DNA of 64,000 nt from Marinicauda algicola. GTDB taxonomy: Bacteria > Pseudomonadota > Alphaproteobacteria > Caulobacterales > Maricaulaceae. A program made the position numbers and the translations under genes. The notes under the pieces were generated by a model. It was not told the origin of the DNA. It saw nothing but the letters and a program-made list of their open reading frames with translations, and made no database searches. Below, in pieces: positions 25,464 through 34,685 of this stretch. The stretch lies in assembly GCF_017161425.1 (NCBI RefSeq), contig NZ_CP071057.1:496001-560000 (forward strand), in the 5' to 3' direction. Numbering within the stretch: position 1 is the stretch's first letter; every line of letters starts with the position of its first letter.

Positions 25464-26710
25464 AGCACGAACGGCGCCATCACGAAGGGTAACAGGCACA
25501 GCGCCAGGGCCGGCCAGCGCGCCGGTCCCATGGCGCGCCAGGCGCGCATGAGGCCGGAGCCCCAGCCCGGTTCCTCGCGGCCCGCCTTGGCGATCCTGAG
25601 GGCATAGATCGCGACGCCCGTGAGCGACAGCGCGCTCAGGCCGGCGCCGAACACGAACCAGAGCGTCTTCGTCCAGTATCCCCCGAACGTCCCGAAATGC
25701 AGCGGGTCGGCGGCCTCGGCGATGCGGGTGTGAACGCTCAGCGTTGAGGGATCGACGGTTTCCAGCAGCGCGCCGGTGCGCGCGTCGATCCAGGCCGCGT
25801 TGGCGCGCGGGCGCACCAGGATGGCGCGGTCCGTGGTGCCGTGCACCTCGAAGACCGGCTGCCCGCCGGGCAGCCAGCGCACGGTGTCCACGCGGTAGCC
25901 GGGGATCTGATCGCGAAGCGCCGCGATGCCGGCGTCGAGCGCATCGCCGGGCCGGTCGAAGACCTGCGGGGCCTCCCCGGCGATCTCGGTGCGCGGCGCG
26001 TTCGCCGCCGGGGCCGCGCCGCCCCACTGCTCGACGAAATACCACAGCCCCGTGACGATCATCAGCACGATGAACCAGATCGACCACACGCCCATGACGC
26101 GGTGCACGTCGCCGGTCAGCGCGCGCGCGGTGCGCCCCTCGGGCCAGCGCAGGAAGCCGCGCCACCATTTCTTGTAGACCCAGAAAGAGGTGACCAGCGA
26201 GACCAGGAGGAAGACCGCCGAGATCGAGACGATCGACACGCCCCATTTCACCGGGATCATGAGATGGCGGTGGGTGTTGCGCAGGAAGCGCTGGAAGCCC
26301 GCCCACGGCCCGGTTCCGGTCACCTGGCCGGTGCGCGGATGGACATAGACGTGCTTCGTCGCGCCCTCGTGGCTGACGATGACGTCGAAGGTGGAGGCCG
26401 GATGGAGCGGGGCGTAGAGATTGAGGATCTCCGCGCCCGGCAGATGATCCTCGACCGCCGCGCCGACGCGGCCCCAGCTCACCCGCTCCTCCGCCGGCGT
26501 CGGCGCAGCCCACATCGCCGGGCGCGCCAGCCAGTCCATCTCGTAGGAGAGGACGGCCAGCGTGCCGGTGACGAAGACGAAGCTCAGGAAGAGCGAGATC
26601 TGCAATCCGGCCCACTGGTGGACCTGCCACCAGAGCGAACGCGTCTTCTTCTTCGCCTTCGCCCTGGCCGCAGGACGGGTCTGCGGGCCGGATCGGATCG
26701 CGTCTACCAC
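25460..26710 (-). CDS. PepSY-associated membrane protein, iron uptake
   Basis: 416 aa inner-membrane protein with about four helices (AGLQISLFLSFVFVTGTLAVL, IVSISAVFLLVSLVTSFWVY, WSIWFIVLMIVTGLWYF, LWFVFGAGLSALSLTGVAI) and two periplasmic PepSY-like loops. This PepSY-TM architecture is typical of iron-regulated proteins that act on siderophores or ferric-chelate reduction. The start overlaps the 3' end of the upstream siderophore receptor by 7 bp, so the two are translated together. Role in iron uptake inferred from that pairing. Confidence 0.87.
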   Translation of the reverse strand: MVDAIRSGPQTRPAARAKAKKKTRSLWWQVHQWAGLQISLFLSFVFVTGTLAVLSYEMDWLARPAMWAAPTPAEERVSWGRVGAAVEDHLPGAEILNLYAPLHPASTFDVIVSHEGATKHVYVHPRTGQVTGTGPWAGFQRFLRNTHRHLMIPVKWGVSIVSISAVFLLVSLVTSFWVYKKWWRGFLRWPEGRTARALTGDVHRVMGVWSIWFIVLMIVTGLWYFVEQWGGAAPAANAPRTEIAGEAPQVFDRPGDALDAGIAALRDQIPGYRVDTVRWLPGGQPVFEVHGTTDRAILVRPRANAAWIDARTGALLETVDPSTLSVHTRIAEAADPLHFGTFGGYWTKTLWFVFGAGLSALSLTGVAIYALRIAKAGREEPGWGSGLMRAWRAMGPARWPALALCLLPFVMAPFVL

Positions 26711-28863
26711 GTGCGCGTCAGCTCCAGGAAGATCGAGCGCGGCTCGCCCGGGAAGTGCCCGGTGCGGCTGATGAAGCCGGAGACCGCGTATGTCTCGTCG
26801 AACACGTTGTCGATGCGCACGAGCGCGCGCCAGTCCTCGACCTCGTAGATCAGCGAGGCGTCGAAGACCACGTAGGGCCGCACCTTCTGGCCGCTCAGCG
26901 ACTGGCGCACGTCGACATAGTCCCCGCCGAACGCGACCGCGGTATTGAACTGCGGGAACTGGTAGCGGGTCCAGAAGCCGAACGTGTGTTCCGGCGCGTT
27001 GGCGAACCTGTCGCCGACACGGTTGGAAATCCCGCCCGTGCCCGCATCGCCGGTGATGACGGTGTCGTTGTAGGCATAGGACGCGGTGCCCACCCAGTTC
27101 GGCGTGATGTCGGCGGTGATGTCGGCCTCGAAGCCTTCGCTCGTGACCTCGCCGAAGGAGACGAAGTCGTTCACCCCGTCATTGCCCACATCGCCGCGCG
27201 GGTCGGCCTGCAGCACGTTGGAGCGGATGATCTGGTAGATCGAGGCGGAGGACTGGATGCGCCCGTTCATCAGCGCGGTGCGCACGCCGGCCTCCCAGAT
27301 CTCGCCCGCGCTCGGATCGAACGGCCCGCCCGCGAGCGGGTCCTGCGCGCCGATGTCCTGCGGCTCGAAACTCTCGGCCCAGTTCACGAACAGCGACACG
27401 TCCTCGCGCGCCCGGTAGACCACGCCGGCCCGCCAGGTGGTCGCCTCGTCCTCGAAGCTGTCGCCGGAAACCAGGTCGGTGTCCTCGAAGCGGTCCTGGC
27501 GCACGCCGAGAACGCCGATGAAATCCCCGATCGTTGCCTCGTTCAGGAGGTAGAGGCCGTGGCGCTCCTGCTCGCTGGCGAAGGTGCGGTACTGGTCGCG
27601 CGGGGGCAGGGCGTAGTTCGCCACGTCGGTCACGCCGTATTGCGGATCGAACAGGCTCAGGGGCGTCGGCAGGCCCGGCGTCGGCGTGGTGCGCCCGCGC
27701 AGGGAGAAGCCGGTGAAGTCGCTCTCGATGGTGAACCAGTCGAGGCCGGCGAGCACCCGGTTCTCCACCGGGCCGAAATCCCTCGACCAGATGGCGTTCG
27801 CGCCGAAGGACCAGCTCTCCCCGGTGCGCAGCTGGTCGCGGAATTCGCGGATCGAGCTGTCGACCGCTCCGTCGCCGTCGGAGTCGAACAGGCCGCGCGG
27901 CTCGTGATAGTTCTGGACTTCCTCGCCCTCGTTCCAGCGCAGGCCCCCATCGACGACGAGGCCGGAGGTGAGCTCGTAATCGCCGGTCAGCTGGATGACG
28001 CTGGATTCAAGGCGCAGGAAATCGCTCGCCTCGTTGTGGTTCCAGCGCCGGTCGGCGATGAAGCGGCCGAAATCGTCCACCGGCACGCCGCGCAGGCGGT
28101 TGGCGCCGAGATCCTGCTCGTAGCGCGTCGCCTGCAGGACGAGATCGCCCTTGCCGAGATCGAAGGCGATGCCGCCATCATAGATCTCGCTGGTGTTCGT
28201 GGCGTTGTTGCGCGGCAGGTTGCGGTCCTCGAAGAACACCCCGGCGCGCGCGGAGACGCGCTCGATGAGGGGGCGTTCGGTCTCGAAGGACGCGCCGTAG
28301 CGCGCCTCGGTGCCCGCCACCGCGCTCGCGATCGTGTACTCCTCGTCGTCGCCGGGCTTCTTGGTGACGTAGTTGAACAGCCCGCCCGGCGCGCCGGGAC
28401 CGTAGAGCATGCCGGTCGGGCCCTTCAGGAACTCGACGCGGTCGACATTGAACAGCTGCGGCACGGAGAAGCCGGCATAGGGATCGCCGCGCAGCCCGTC
28501 GAAGAAGATCTCCTCCTGGCGGAAGCCGCGCGCCGTCACCCCGGCGTAGGAGAAGAAGCTCACCCCGGAGAAGTTGCGGTAGAGGTCCTGCGCGTCGCGC
28601 GCGCCCTGGTCCTCGATCAGCTGCTCGTTGATGACCTGGATGGTCTGTGTGGACAGCAGCGGGATCACCGGCAGCTTCGAGCCGCCGATCTCCTCGACGC
28701 GGTAGAGCTGACGCGCCCGGCCGGTGACGATGACCACGTCCTCGGGCGTGTCGGTGGCATCGACGGCCTGCCCGGCCTCCTGGCCGGTCTGGGCGACGGC
28801 CGGCGCGGCGGGAAGGGCGAAGGCGAGAACCGCGAGGGCGGTACCGGTCAGGAACGGCTTCAT
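26704..28863 (-). CDS. TonB-dependent siderophore receptor
   Basis: 719 aa outer-membrane receptor. Signal peptide MKPFLTGTALAVLAFALPAAPAVA-Q is followed by a TonB box (EDVVIVTG). The plug domain has the siderophore-receptor block GVTARGFRQEEIFFDGLRG and VEFLKGPTGMLYGPGAPGGL; the barrel ends with the C-terminal aromatic RSIFLELTRTW. The frame is open to 29091, but only the MKPFLTG start gives a signal peptide. First gene of a two-gene unit with PepSY. A Fur-box-like repeat lies just upstream. Confidence 0.93.
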   Translation of the reverse strand: MKPFLTGTALAVLAFALPAAPAVAQTGQEAGQAVDATDTPEDVVIVTGRARQLYRVEEIGGSKLPVIPLLSTQTIQVINEQLIEDQGARDAQDLYRNFSGVSFFSYAGVTARGFRQEEIFFDGLRGDPYAGFSVPQLFNVDRVEFLKGPTGMLYGPGAPGGLFNYVTKKPGDDEEYTIASAVAGTEARYGASFETERPLIERVSARAGVFFEDRNLPRNNATNTSEIYDGGIAFDLGKGDLVLQATRYEQDLGANRLRGVPVDDFGRFIADRRWNHNEASDFLRLESSVIQLTGDYELTSGLVVDGGLRWNEGEEVQNYHEPRGLFDSDGDGAVDSSIREFRDQLRTGESWSFGANAIWSRDFGPVENRVLAGLDWFTIESDFTGFSLRGRTTPTPGLPTPLSLFDPQYGVTDVANYALPPRDQYRTFASEQERHGLYLLNEATIGDFIGVLGVRQDRFEDTDLVSGDSFEDEATTWRAGVVYRAREDVSLFVNWAESFEPQDIGAQDPLAGGPFDPSAGEIWEAGVRTALMNGRIQSSASIYQIIRSNVLQADPRGDVGNDGVNDFVSFGEVTSEGFEADITADITPNWVGTASYAYNDTVITGDAGTGGISNRVGDRFANAPEHTFGFWTRYQFPQFNTAVAFGGDYVDVRQSLSGQKVRPYVVFDASLIYEVEDWRALVRIDNVFDETYAVSGFISRTGHFPGEPRSIFLELTRTW

Positions 28864-28883
28864 GTCTTTGGACCCCACAAGGC

Positions 28884-28906
28884 TTGCGACTGAGAATGGC
28901 TTGCAA
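28884..28906 (-). promoter_or_regulatory. Fur/iron-box-like inverted repeat
   Basis: TTGCGACTGAGAATGGCTTGCAA: ends TTGC/GCAA invert, with AGAATg in the centre. It lies 21 bp upstream of the receptor start, and TTGACA on the minus strand (28932-28927) is a plausible -35. The similarity to iron boxes is partial; the regulator (Fur, Irr or RirA) is unknown. Confidence 0.4.
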
Positions 28907-29118
28907 GAACCAAAAATGCGAATGGATGTCAATTGCAGAACGGAGCTCATCCGCCTTTGCCGCAGCCGGGGCGGCAGCCCGCTCCCTTGACGCCCATTGA
29001 CAACGCACCGCGCCGCGATCAAATGCGCGCCCGATGCGCCGGCCATTTCGCCCGTGCGCAGCGTCCCCGTCCGCCGCGTGGCGAAAGCCAATGAGCGGGC
29101 CCTTCGAAAGATCAGACG

Positions 29119-30069
29119 ATGGGTGGAAAGCCCTTCACCTGCCCCGATCCGGTGGCGGACCGGCGTGCGTCCTTCGCCGAGGCCCTGGCCGAAGCCGGCG
29201 ATCTCGCCGGCGCGATCGAGGTGCTGTCCGGCGCGATGGAGCGCGTGCCCGGCTGGGCGGCGGGCTGGTACCGGCTCGGCGAGTATCGCGAGCGGGCCGG
29301 AGAGGCGGGCGCGGCGGCGGACGACTTCGCCCGGGCGGTCGAGGCCGACCCGTCAGATGCGCTGGGCGCCGGGCTGAAGCGCGACCTTGCCCGCGGCATG
29401 CCGCTCGCCGAATCCATGCCGCCCGCCTTCGTCGAACTCCTGTTCGACCAGTACGCGCCGCGGTTCGAGCGCTCGCTCGTGGACAAGCTCGCCTATCGCG
29501 GCCCGGCCCTGATCCTGGAACGCCTGCAGGCGGGCGGCTTCACCCGCGCGCAGCGCGCGCTCGATCTCGGCTGCGGCACCGGGCTGATGGGCGAGGTGCT
29601 GCGCCCGCTCTGCACCCGGCTGGAGGGTCTCGACCTCTCCGGCGAGATGCTGCGCCAGGCCCGCGCCAAGGGGATCTACGACCGGCTGGAGAAGGCCGAC
29701 ATCGCCTCGCTGGACCTCGGTGCGGAGCGTTACGACCTCATCGTCGCCGCCGACGTGTTCGCCTATCTCGGCGCGCTCGAACGCGTCATCGCCTGGTGCG
29801 CGGGATCGCTTGGCGAAGGCGGACTTCTCGCCTTCACCGTGGAAGACGGCGAGGGGCCCGTCACCCTGCAGGAAAGCCGCCGTTTCGCCCACTCGCGCGC
29901 CTATCTCGCAGACCTCCTCGCCGCGGCGGGATTTGCGCAGGTCGAGATCGCCGACTGCGTCGTGCGCCAGGACCGCGGCGCCGACATCGCCTCGCTGTGC
30001 GTGGTGGCAAGTGCCCCGGCGCTGCGCCACGACCGCGAAGGCGACGGCGAGGCGATGGCGGCGGTGTAG
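29119..30069 (+). CDS. TPR-containing SAM-dependent methyltransferase
   Basis: 316 aa. The N-terminal ~90 residues are helical repeats of TPR type (AEAGDLAGAIEVLSGAMERVPG, then AGAAADDFARAVEADP). The methyltransferase core begins near 145 with the SAM-binding glycine motif ALDLGCGTGLMGEV, then LEGLDLSGEM and DLIVAADVFAYL, the usual motif II/III positions. It is a class I methyltransferase, target unknown; the TPR part probably binds the protein or metabolite partner. Monocistronic and convergent with mlaF. Confidence 0.85.
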   Translation: MGGKPFTCPDPVADRRASFAEALAEAGDLAGAIEVLSGAMERVPGWAAGWYRLGEYRERAGEAGAAADDFARAVEADPSDALGAGLKRDLARGMPLAESMPPAFVELLFDQYAPRFERSLVDKLAYRGPALILERLQAGGFTRAQRALDLGCGTGLMGEVLRPLCTRLEGLDLSGEMLRQARAKGIYDRLEKADIASLDLGAERYDLIVAADVFAYLGALERVIAWCAGSLGEGGLLAFTVEDGEGPVTLQESRRFAHSRAYLADLLAAAGFAQVEIADCVVRQDRGADIASLCVVASAPALRHDREGDGEAMAAV

Positions 30070-30376
30070 GGGGAGATTCCCCCGGCAAGACCAGTCTCGT
30101 TCCTGTGCGAGATCCCGGCGCGGCGCGCTGGCGCGCTTGGCCGGGACGACTCATGTTGTGGGGAACAGGCCGAGCCGCGCTAACGCGCACGATCGACGAA
30201 GACTTGTCCGCTCCACCCGCAACCCGGCTAGACTCTCGGGCCTCTCTGCCCGGAGTCCGCCCTTGGCGCACGTCCTCTTCATCATCTTCTTGATGTTCGC
30301 GGCAGGGCGGCGCAGCGGGAGGACGGCAGTCGTCGTAGTAGGAGTCGATTCCGGCCCGGACTCTCGGAGCCGACTC
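30070..30376. other. Intergenic stretch with a GANTC cluster
   Basis: 307 bp without a supportable gene between two convergent genes. It holds six GANTC sites in 146 bp (30231, 30253, 30342, 30347, 30359, 30372), more than composition predicts, arranged partly as inverted GAGTC/GACTC pairs. No obvious terminator T-tract. The 30261-30300 stretch encodes a short hydrophobic run without a ribosome-binding site and is not called. Confidence 0.5.
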
Positions 30377-31129
30377 TCACACCTCTCGCGAGTAGCGACC
30401 GGCGACGAAGTCGCACACCTCGGGGTGTTCGCAGGCGTCGACTCCGTCGAGATCGCCGCGCCACCTGATCTTGCCGTCCTTCAGGTAGGCGACCTCGTCG
30501 GCAATGGTGCGCATCGAGGCCATGTCGTGGGTGATGGAGACCGCGGTGGCGCCCAGCGTCTTCACCTGCTTGACGATCAGCTGGTTGATGAGGTCGGCGG
30601 TGACGGGGTCGAGGCCGGTCGTGGGCTCGTCGAAGAACAGGATGGCGGGCTTGGCCACGACCGCGCGAGCCAGCGCGACGCGGCGCTGCATGCCGCCGGA
30701 GAGTTCCGCCGGGCGCTTGGCCGCGACGTCGGCGTCCAGATCGACCTGCTCGAGCGCCTCGATCGCGCGCGCGCGCGCCTCGTCCTTGTCCATGCGTTCG
30801 GCATGCAGCAGGCGGAAGGCGACGTTTTCCCAGACGGGCAGGGAATCGAACAGGGCGCCGGACTGGAACAGCATGCCGATCTGGGCGACGCCGGGATCGT
30901 CCTCCTTGCCGTAGGCGACCTTGCGGCCGTCAATCTCGACACAGCCCCCGTCGGGCCTCAGCAGTCCCAGGGCGAGCTTGATCGTCACCGACTTGCCCGA
31001 GCCCGAGCCGCCGATGACCACCAGGGAGCGGCCCTGGTAGGCGACGAGGTCGAGCCCGTCGAGCACCAGGTTGTCACCGAAGCGCTTGGTGACCTTCTTC
31101 CAGGCGATCTTGACGTCGTCCTTGGCCAT
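30377..31129 (-). CDS. mlaF: ABC transporter ATP-binding protein, MlaF type
   Basis: 250 aa ATPase of the MCE/Mla lipid transport system. Walker A is GGSGSGKSVTIK, the ABC signature LSGGMQRRVALARA and Walker B ILFFDEPTTGLDP. The MlaF-like opening VTKRFGDNLVLDGLDL is present. It drives retrograde or anterograde phospholipid movement between outer and inner membranes together with the permease encoded upstream (6 bp gap). No MCE-domain MlaD or periplasmic MlaC gene is in the window. Confidence 0.9.
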   Translation of the reverse strand: MAKDDVKIAWKKVTKRFGDNLVLDGLDLVAYQGRSLVVIGGSGSGKSVTIKLALGLLRPDGGCVEIDGRKVAYGKEDDPGVAQIGMLFQSGALFDSLPVWENVAFRLLHAERMDKDEARARAIEALEQVDLDADVAAKRPAELSGGMQRRVALARAVVAKPAILFFDEPTTGLDPVTADLINQLIVKQVKTLGATAVSITHDMASMRTIADEVAYLKDGKIRWRGDLDGVDACEHPEVCDFVAGRYSREV

Positions 31130-31135
31130 GACCCC

Positions 31136-31912
31136 TCACACGAACCAGGAGGTGAGCAGGAAGTTCGCCGCGAAGATCACCACCGCCGCGCTGACCACCG
31201 CATTCGTCGTCGCCCGGCCGACCCCTTGCGCCCCGCCGGCGGCGAAATAGCCGTGGAAACACCCCATGACGGTCAGCAGGAAGCCGAACACGGCAGCCTT
31301 GATGAGGCCGGAGACCACGTCCCAGCGCTGCAGCATGTCCACCGTGTTCTGGACATAGATCGAGCCGTCGAAGCCCAGCGTCGTCGTCGACACCAGGAAG
31401 CCGCCGAGCACGCCGATGACGTCGGCGACCGCGACGAGCAGGGGCAGCACGATCACCCCGGCGAGCACGCGCGGGGCGATGAGATAGCGCATCGGGTCGG
31501 TGGACAGGGTATGCAGCGCGTCGATCTGCTCGGTGGCGCGCATGGCGCCGATCTCAGCCGCGATGCCCGCCGAGACGCGGCCCGCGAGCATCAGCGCGGC
31601 GATGACGGGGCCGAGCTCGCGCACGATGCCGAGCGCGACGATGTTCGGCACGAAGCTCTCCGCGTTGAAGCGGGTGCCGCCGGTATAGATGTTGAGCGCG
31701 AGCGCCCCGCCGGTGAACAGGGCGGTCAGTCCCACCACGGGCAGGGAGAGGAAGCCGATCTTCCAGATCTGGGAGAGGAGCTGGCCGACGAAGAAGGGCG
31801 GGCGCAGCATCGCCCACACCGCCTGCAGGGCGAACAGGGTGATCGCGCCCGCGCTCCTCAGGAGCGAGAGCGTTCCCTGGCCCACGGCGCGAAAGGGGTT
31901 CGGCATGCTCAT
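31136..31912 (-). CDS. mlaE: MlaE-type permease
   Basis: 258 aa inner-membrane permease of the MCE/Mla system. The conserved core is RELGPVIAALMLAGRVSAGIAAEIGAMRATEQIDAL, here cut to GRVSAGIAAEIGAMRATEQ, the family hallmark, preceded by helices and followed by DVIGVLGGFLV. The ATG overlaps the stop of alr by 4 bp (31909-31912), and mlaF follows after 6 bp, so all are co-translated. It forms the membrane channel for lipids. Confidence 0.9.
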   Translation of the reverse strand: MSMPNPFRAVGQGTLSLLRSAGAITLFALQAVWAMLRPPFFVGQLLSQIWKIGFLSLPVVGLTALFTGGALALNIYTGGTRFNAESFVPNIVALGIVRELGPVIAALMLAGRVSAGIAAEIGAMRATEQIDALHTLSTDPMRYLIAPRVLAGVIVLPLLVAVADVIGVLGGFLVSTTTLGFDGSIYVQNTVDMLQRWDVVSGLIKAAVFGFLLTVMGCFHGYFAAGGAQGVGRATTNAVVSAAVVIFAANFLLTSWFV

Positions 31913-32985
31913 GACGCGCTTACGTAAACGCGCTCCAGACGGCTGCCAAGACGGACGAGGAGTTCATAGCCGATCGTGCCCGCCGTGCGCGCGCTTTGCG
32001 CCAGGTCGTGACCGAGAAACCGCACCCGGTCGCCGGGGCGCAGCGGCGTCTGCAGGTCGGTCACGTCGATCGCGGCGAGATCCATCGAGACCCGGCCGAG
32101 CAGGGGGGCCGTCTCGTCCCCGATGCGGGCGGAGCCGCCATTGCCGACTGCGCGCATCAGCCCGTCGGCATAGCCCAGCGCCACGGTCGCGGTCCTGCGC
32201 GGCGTCCTCGCCGTATAGGTCGCGCCGTATCCGATCGTCTCGCCCGGGGCCATCGTGCGCAGCTGCAGCACCGGGGCCTCGATCGAGGCGACCGGCTCGA
32301 AGGGGCCGCCGTCCGTGCCGGCCGGATGCAGCCCGTAAAGCCCGATGCCGGGACGCACGAGATCGAAGTGGTAATCGCGCCCGAGCAGCACGCCGCCGGT
32401 ATTGGCAAGGCTCAGCCTGCGGCCGGAGAGTGCCGCGGCGATGGCCCGGAAGCGCGCCAGCTGGTCGGAGTTCTTCTGCGAGCGTGCGTCTTCGGAGGAG
32501 GCCAGATGGCTCAGCGCCAGGGTGATGTCGAGCCGGTCGAGGCGGGCGGGATCGGCGAGCAGGGCCTCGGTCTCCTCGCGCGACAGGCCGAGCCGGTTCA
32601 TGCCGGTGTCGAAATGCAGGGCGAGAGGTCCGCCGCCTTCCGCCTCGAAGGCGTCGAGCTGGTCCAGCGTGTTGATGACGGGGACGAGGCCCTCGCGCTT
32701 CAGCAGCCCGGCCTCGCCCGGCCAGAAGCCATGGAAGACGAAGATTTCCGCCTCGGTGCTGCCGAGCGCGCGGCGCAGCTCGCGGCCTTCGAGGGCGGTG
32801 GCGACGAAGAAGGAGCGGCAGCCCTCGCGCGCGAGCCGCCGTGCGACCGGACCGGCGCCGAGCCCGTAGGCGTCGGCCTTGACCACCGCGCCGATCGCGG
32901 CGGGGCCGGCCATGTCCTTCAGGGCGGCGTAATTGCGCGCCAGCGCATCCAGGTCGACGACCAGGCGCGGGACGGGAGACGCCAG
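31909..32985 (-). CDS. alr: Alanine racemase, start codon unusual
   Basis: Fold-type III PLP enzyme making D-alanine for peptidoglycan. The catalytic Lys is in AVVKADAYGLG, and the catalytic Tyr lies in ETIGYGATYTART. The first ATG in frame (32913) starts only 12 residues before that Lys, losing the conserved strand VPRLVVDLDALARNYAALK, which is clearly encoded upstream. No ATG, GTG or TTG exists in frame back to a stop at 33111. I chose CTG 32985 (Lys becomes residue 36, the normal position); ATT 33006 is an alternative, overlapping the dnaB stop. Confidence 0.85.
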   Translation of the reverse strand: MASPVPRLVVDLDALARNYAALKDMAGPAAIGAVVKADAYGLGAGPVARRLAREGCRSFFVATALEGRELRRALGSTEAEIFVFHGFWPGEAGLLKREGLVPVINTLDQLDAFEAEGGGPLALHFDTGMNRLGLSREETEALLADPARLDRLDITLALSHLASSEDARSQKNSDQLARFRAIAAALSGRRLSLANTGGVLLGRDYHFDLVRPGIGLYGLHPAGTDGGPFEPVASIEAPVLQLRTMAPGETIGYGATYTARTPRRTATVALGYADGLMRAVGNGGSARIGDETAPLLGRVSMDLAAIDVTDLQTPLRPGDRVRFLGHDLAQSARTAGTIGYELLVRLGSRLERVYVSAS

Positions 32986-32995
32986 GGAGGAGGGA

Positions 32996-34483
32996 TCAGT
33001 CGTAATTTTCGTACCGGCCGGTGTCTTCGAGGTCGGAGAACTTGGTGCGCTCGGGATCGAAGGCCACCTTGACCGAACCGATCGGGCCGTGGCGCTGCTT
33101 GCCGATGATCACCTCCGCCTTGTTGCGGATCTCGCGCATCTCGTCTTCCCACTTCAGGTGCTCCTCGGTGCCCTCCTTGGGCTCGAGGCGTTCGAGATAA
33201 TAGGCCTCCCGGTAAACGAAGAGAACCGCGTCGGCATCCTGCTCGATGGAGCCGGATTCGCGCAGGTCCGACAGCTGCGGCTTCTTGTCGTCGCGCTGCT
33301 CGACCTGGCGCGAGAGCTGGGACAGCGCGATGACCGGCACGTCGAGTTCCTTGGCGAGCGCCTTCAGCGCCTGGGTGATCTCGGATACCTCCTGCACCCG
33401 GCTGTCCGAACGCGAACTCGAGGTGGTGATGAGCTGGAGATAGTCGATCACGATGAGATCGAGGCCGTGCATGCGCTTGAGGCGGCGCGCGCGCGCGGCG
33501 AGGGCGCCGATCGAGATGCCGCCGGTATCGTCGATGAAGAGCGGGCAGTCCTGGATCTGCTCGACCGCGTCACGGATATCCTCGTACTGGGCCGCGTCGA
33601 TCCGGCCCTGGCGGATGTGATAGCCGGATATGCCGGTGTAATCGGCGATCAGGCGGGTCGCGAGCTGTTCGGCGCTCATTTCCAGCGAGAAGAAGCCGAC
33701 CACGCCGCCGTCCACGGTCTTGCGGGTGCCGTCGGGCTGTTCCTCGGCCTTGTAATTGCGCGCGACCGAGAAGGCGATGTTGGTCGCGAGCGCCGTCTTG
33801 CCCATGGAGGGCCGCCCGGCGAGGATGAGCAGGTCGGAGGGATGGAGTCCGCCGAGCTTGGCGTCGAGGGTTCTCAGGCCGGTGGAGATTCCCGAAAGCC
33901 CGCCGCCGCGCTTGTAGGCGGCCTCGGCCATGGCGACCGAATCCCCGAGCGCCTGGGCAAACGGCATGAAGCCCTTGCTCGCGGCCCCGCTCTCGGCGAG
34001 GCGGAAGAGCGAACGCTCGGCGGTCTCGATGAGGTTCTTGGCCTCCTGCTCGACCCCGGCATCCATCGCCGTCTTGGTGATCTCCGAACCGATCGTGATC
34101 AGCGCGCGCCTGAGGGCGAGGTCGTAGACCAGGCGGGCGTATTCCGGCGCCGAGGCCGGGTCGGGCGCCTCGCGCATCAGGTCGGCGAGATAGACCGCCC
34201 CGCCGATCTCCTTCAGGCCCTCGTCGCGCTCGAAGCGGTTCTTCAGCACCACCGCGTCGGCGAGCTGGCCGTTCGAGATCAGCCTGCTCGCCGCCTCGTA
34301 GATGCGGCCGTGGACCGGATCGTAGAAATGCTCCGCGCGCAGCCAGTCGGCCACGCGGTGGTAGATGTCGTTGTCGTAGAGCAGGGCGCCCAGGAAGGCC
34401 TGCTCCGCCTCGATATTGTGCGGCGGCGCGTGGCTGTCCTCGCGTCCGGTCTCGGCATCGTGGGTGAGGGTTTCGGCAGTCAT
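32996..34483 (-). CDS. dnaB: Replicative DNA helicase
   Basis: 495 aa replicative helicase, hexameric, that unwinds DNA ahead of the fork. N-terminal PPHNIEAEQAFLGALLYDND is the canonical DnaB start; Walker A is GRPSMGKTALATNIA; Walker B is DLIVIDYLQLI; the arginine-finger/C-terminal block includes SDLRESGSIEQDADAVLF. A GTG at 34519 would add 12 basic residues; the ATG at 34483 fits homologues. The stop is 11 bp from the chosen alr start, so the two are probably coupled. Confidence 0.94.
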   Translation of the reverse strand: MTAETLTHDAETGREDSHAPPHNIEAEQAFLGALLYDNDIYHRVADWLRAEHFYDPVHGRIYEAASRLISNGQLADAVVLKNRFERDEGLKEIGGAVYLADLMREAPDPASAPEYARLVYDLALRRALITIGSEITKTAMDAGVEQEAKNLIETAERSLFRLAESGAASKGFMPFAQALGDSVAMAEAAYKRGGGLSGISTGLRTLDAKLGGLHPSDLLILAGRPSMGKTALATNIAFSVARNYKAEEQPDGTRKTVDGGVVGFFSLEMSAEQLATRLIADYTGISGYHIRQGRIDAAQYEDIRDAVEQIQDCPLFIDDTGGISIGALAARARRLKRMHGLDLIVIDYLQLITTSSSRSDSRVQEVSEITQALKALAKELDVPVIALSQLSRQVEQRDDKKPQLSDLRESGSIEQDADAVLFVYREAYYLERLEPKEGTEEHLKWEDEMREIRNKAEVIIGKQRHGPIGSVKVAFDPERTKFSDLEDTGRYENYD

Positions 34484-34685
34484 CCGGTCTTCATAGCCGT
34501 GCCGGCCGCGCCTCGCCACCGCGGCGGACGGCCTTCCACAGAAACATCACGGCTGTGGAAAACTTCAAGGCAGACTGAACCGATTCCGCGATCCGCTGCA
34601 CTCTCTTTCCAGGAATCCCGTCCGCTACCCCGAGGAGGGGCGATGCGTGATCTCGATCGCATGATCCGCGACGCGCTCGACGCCC

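Noticed and set aside
24288-26630. 780-aa minus-strand frame spanning the FAH and PepSY genes
   Set aside because: Overlaps two genes with clear motifs and mixes their complementary strands; a composition artefact.
30261-30420. Short hydrophobic frame in the GANTC gap
   Set aside because: It has no ribosome-binding site, begins with a TTG at best, and runs into the antisense of mlaF.
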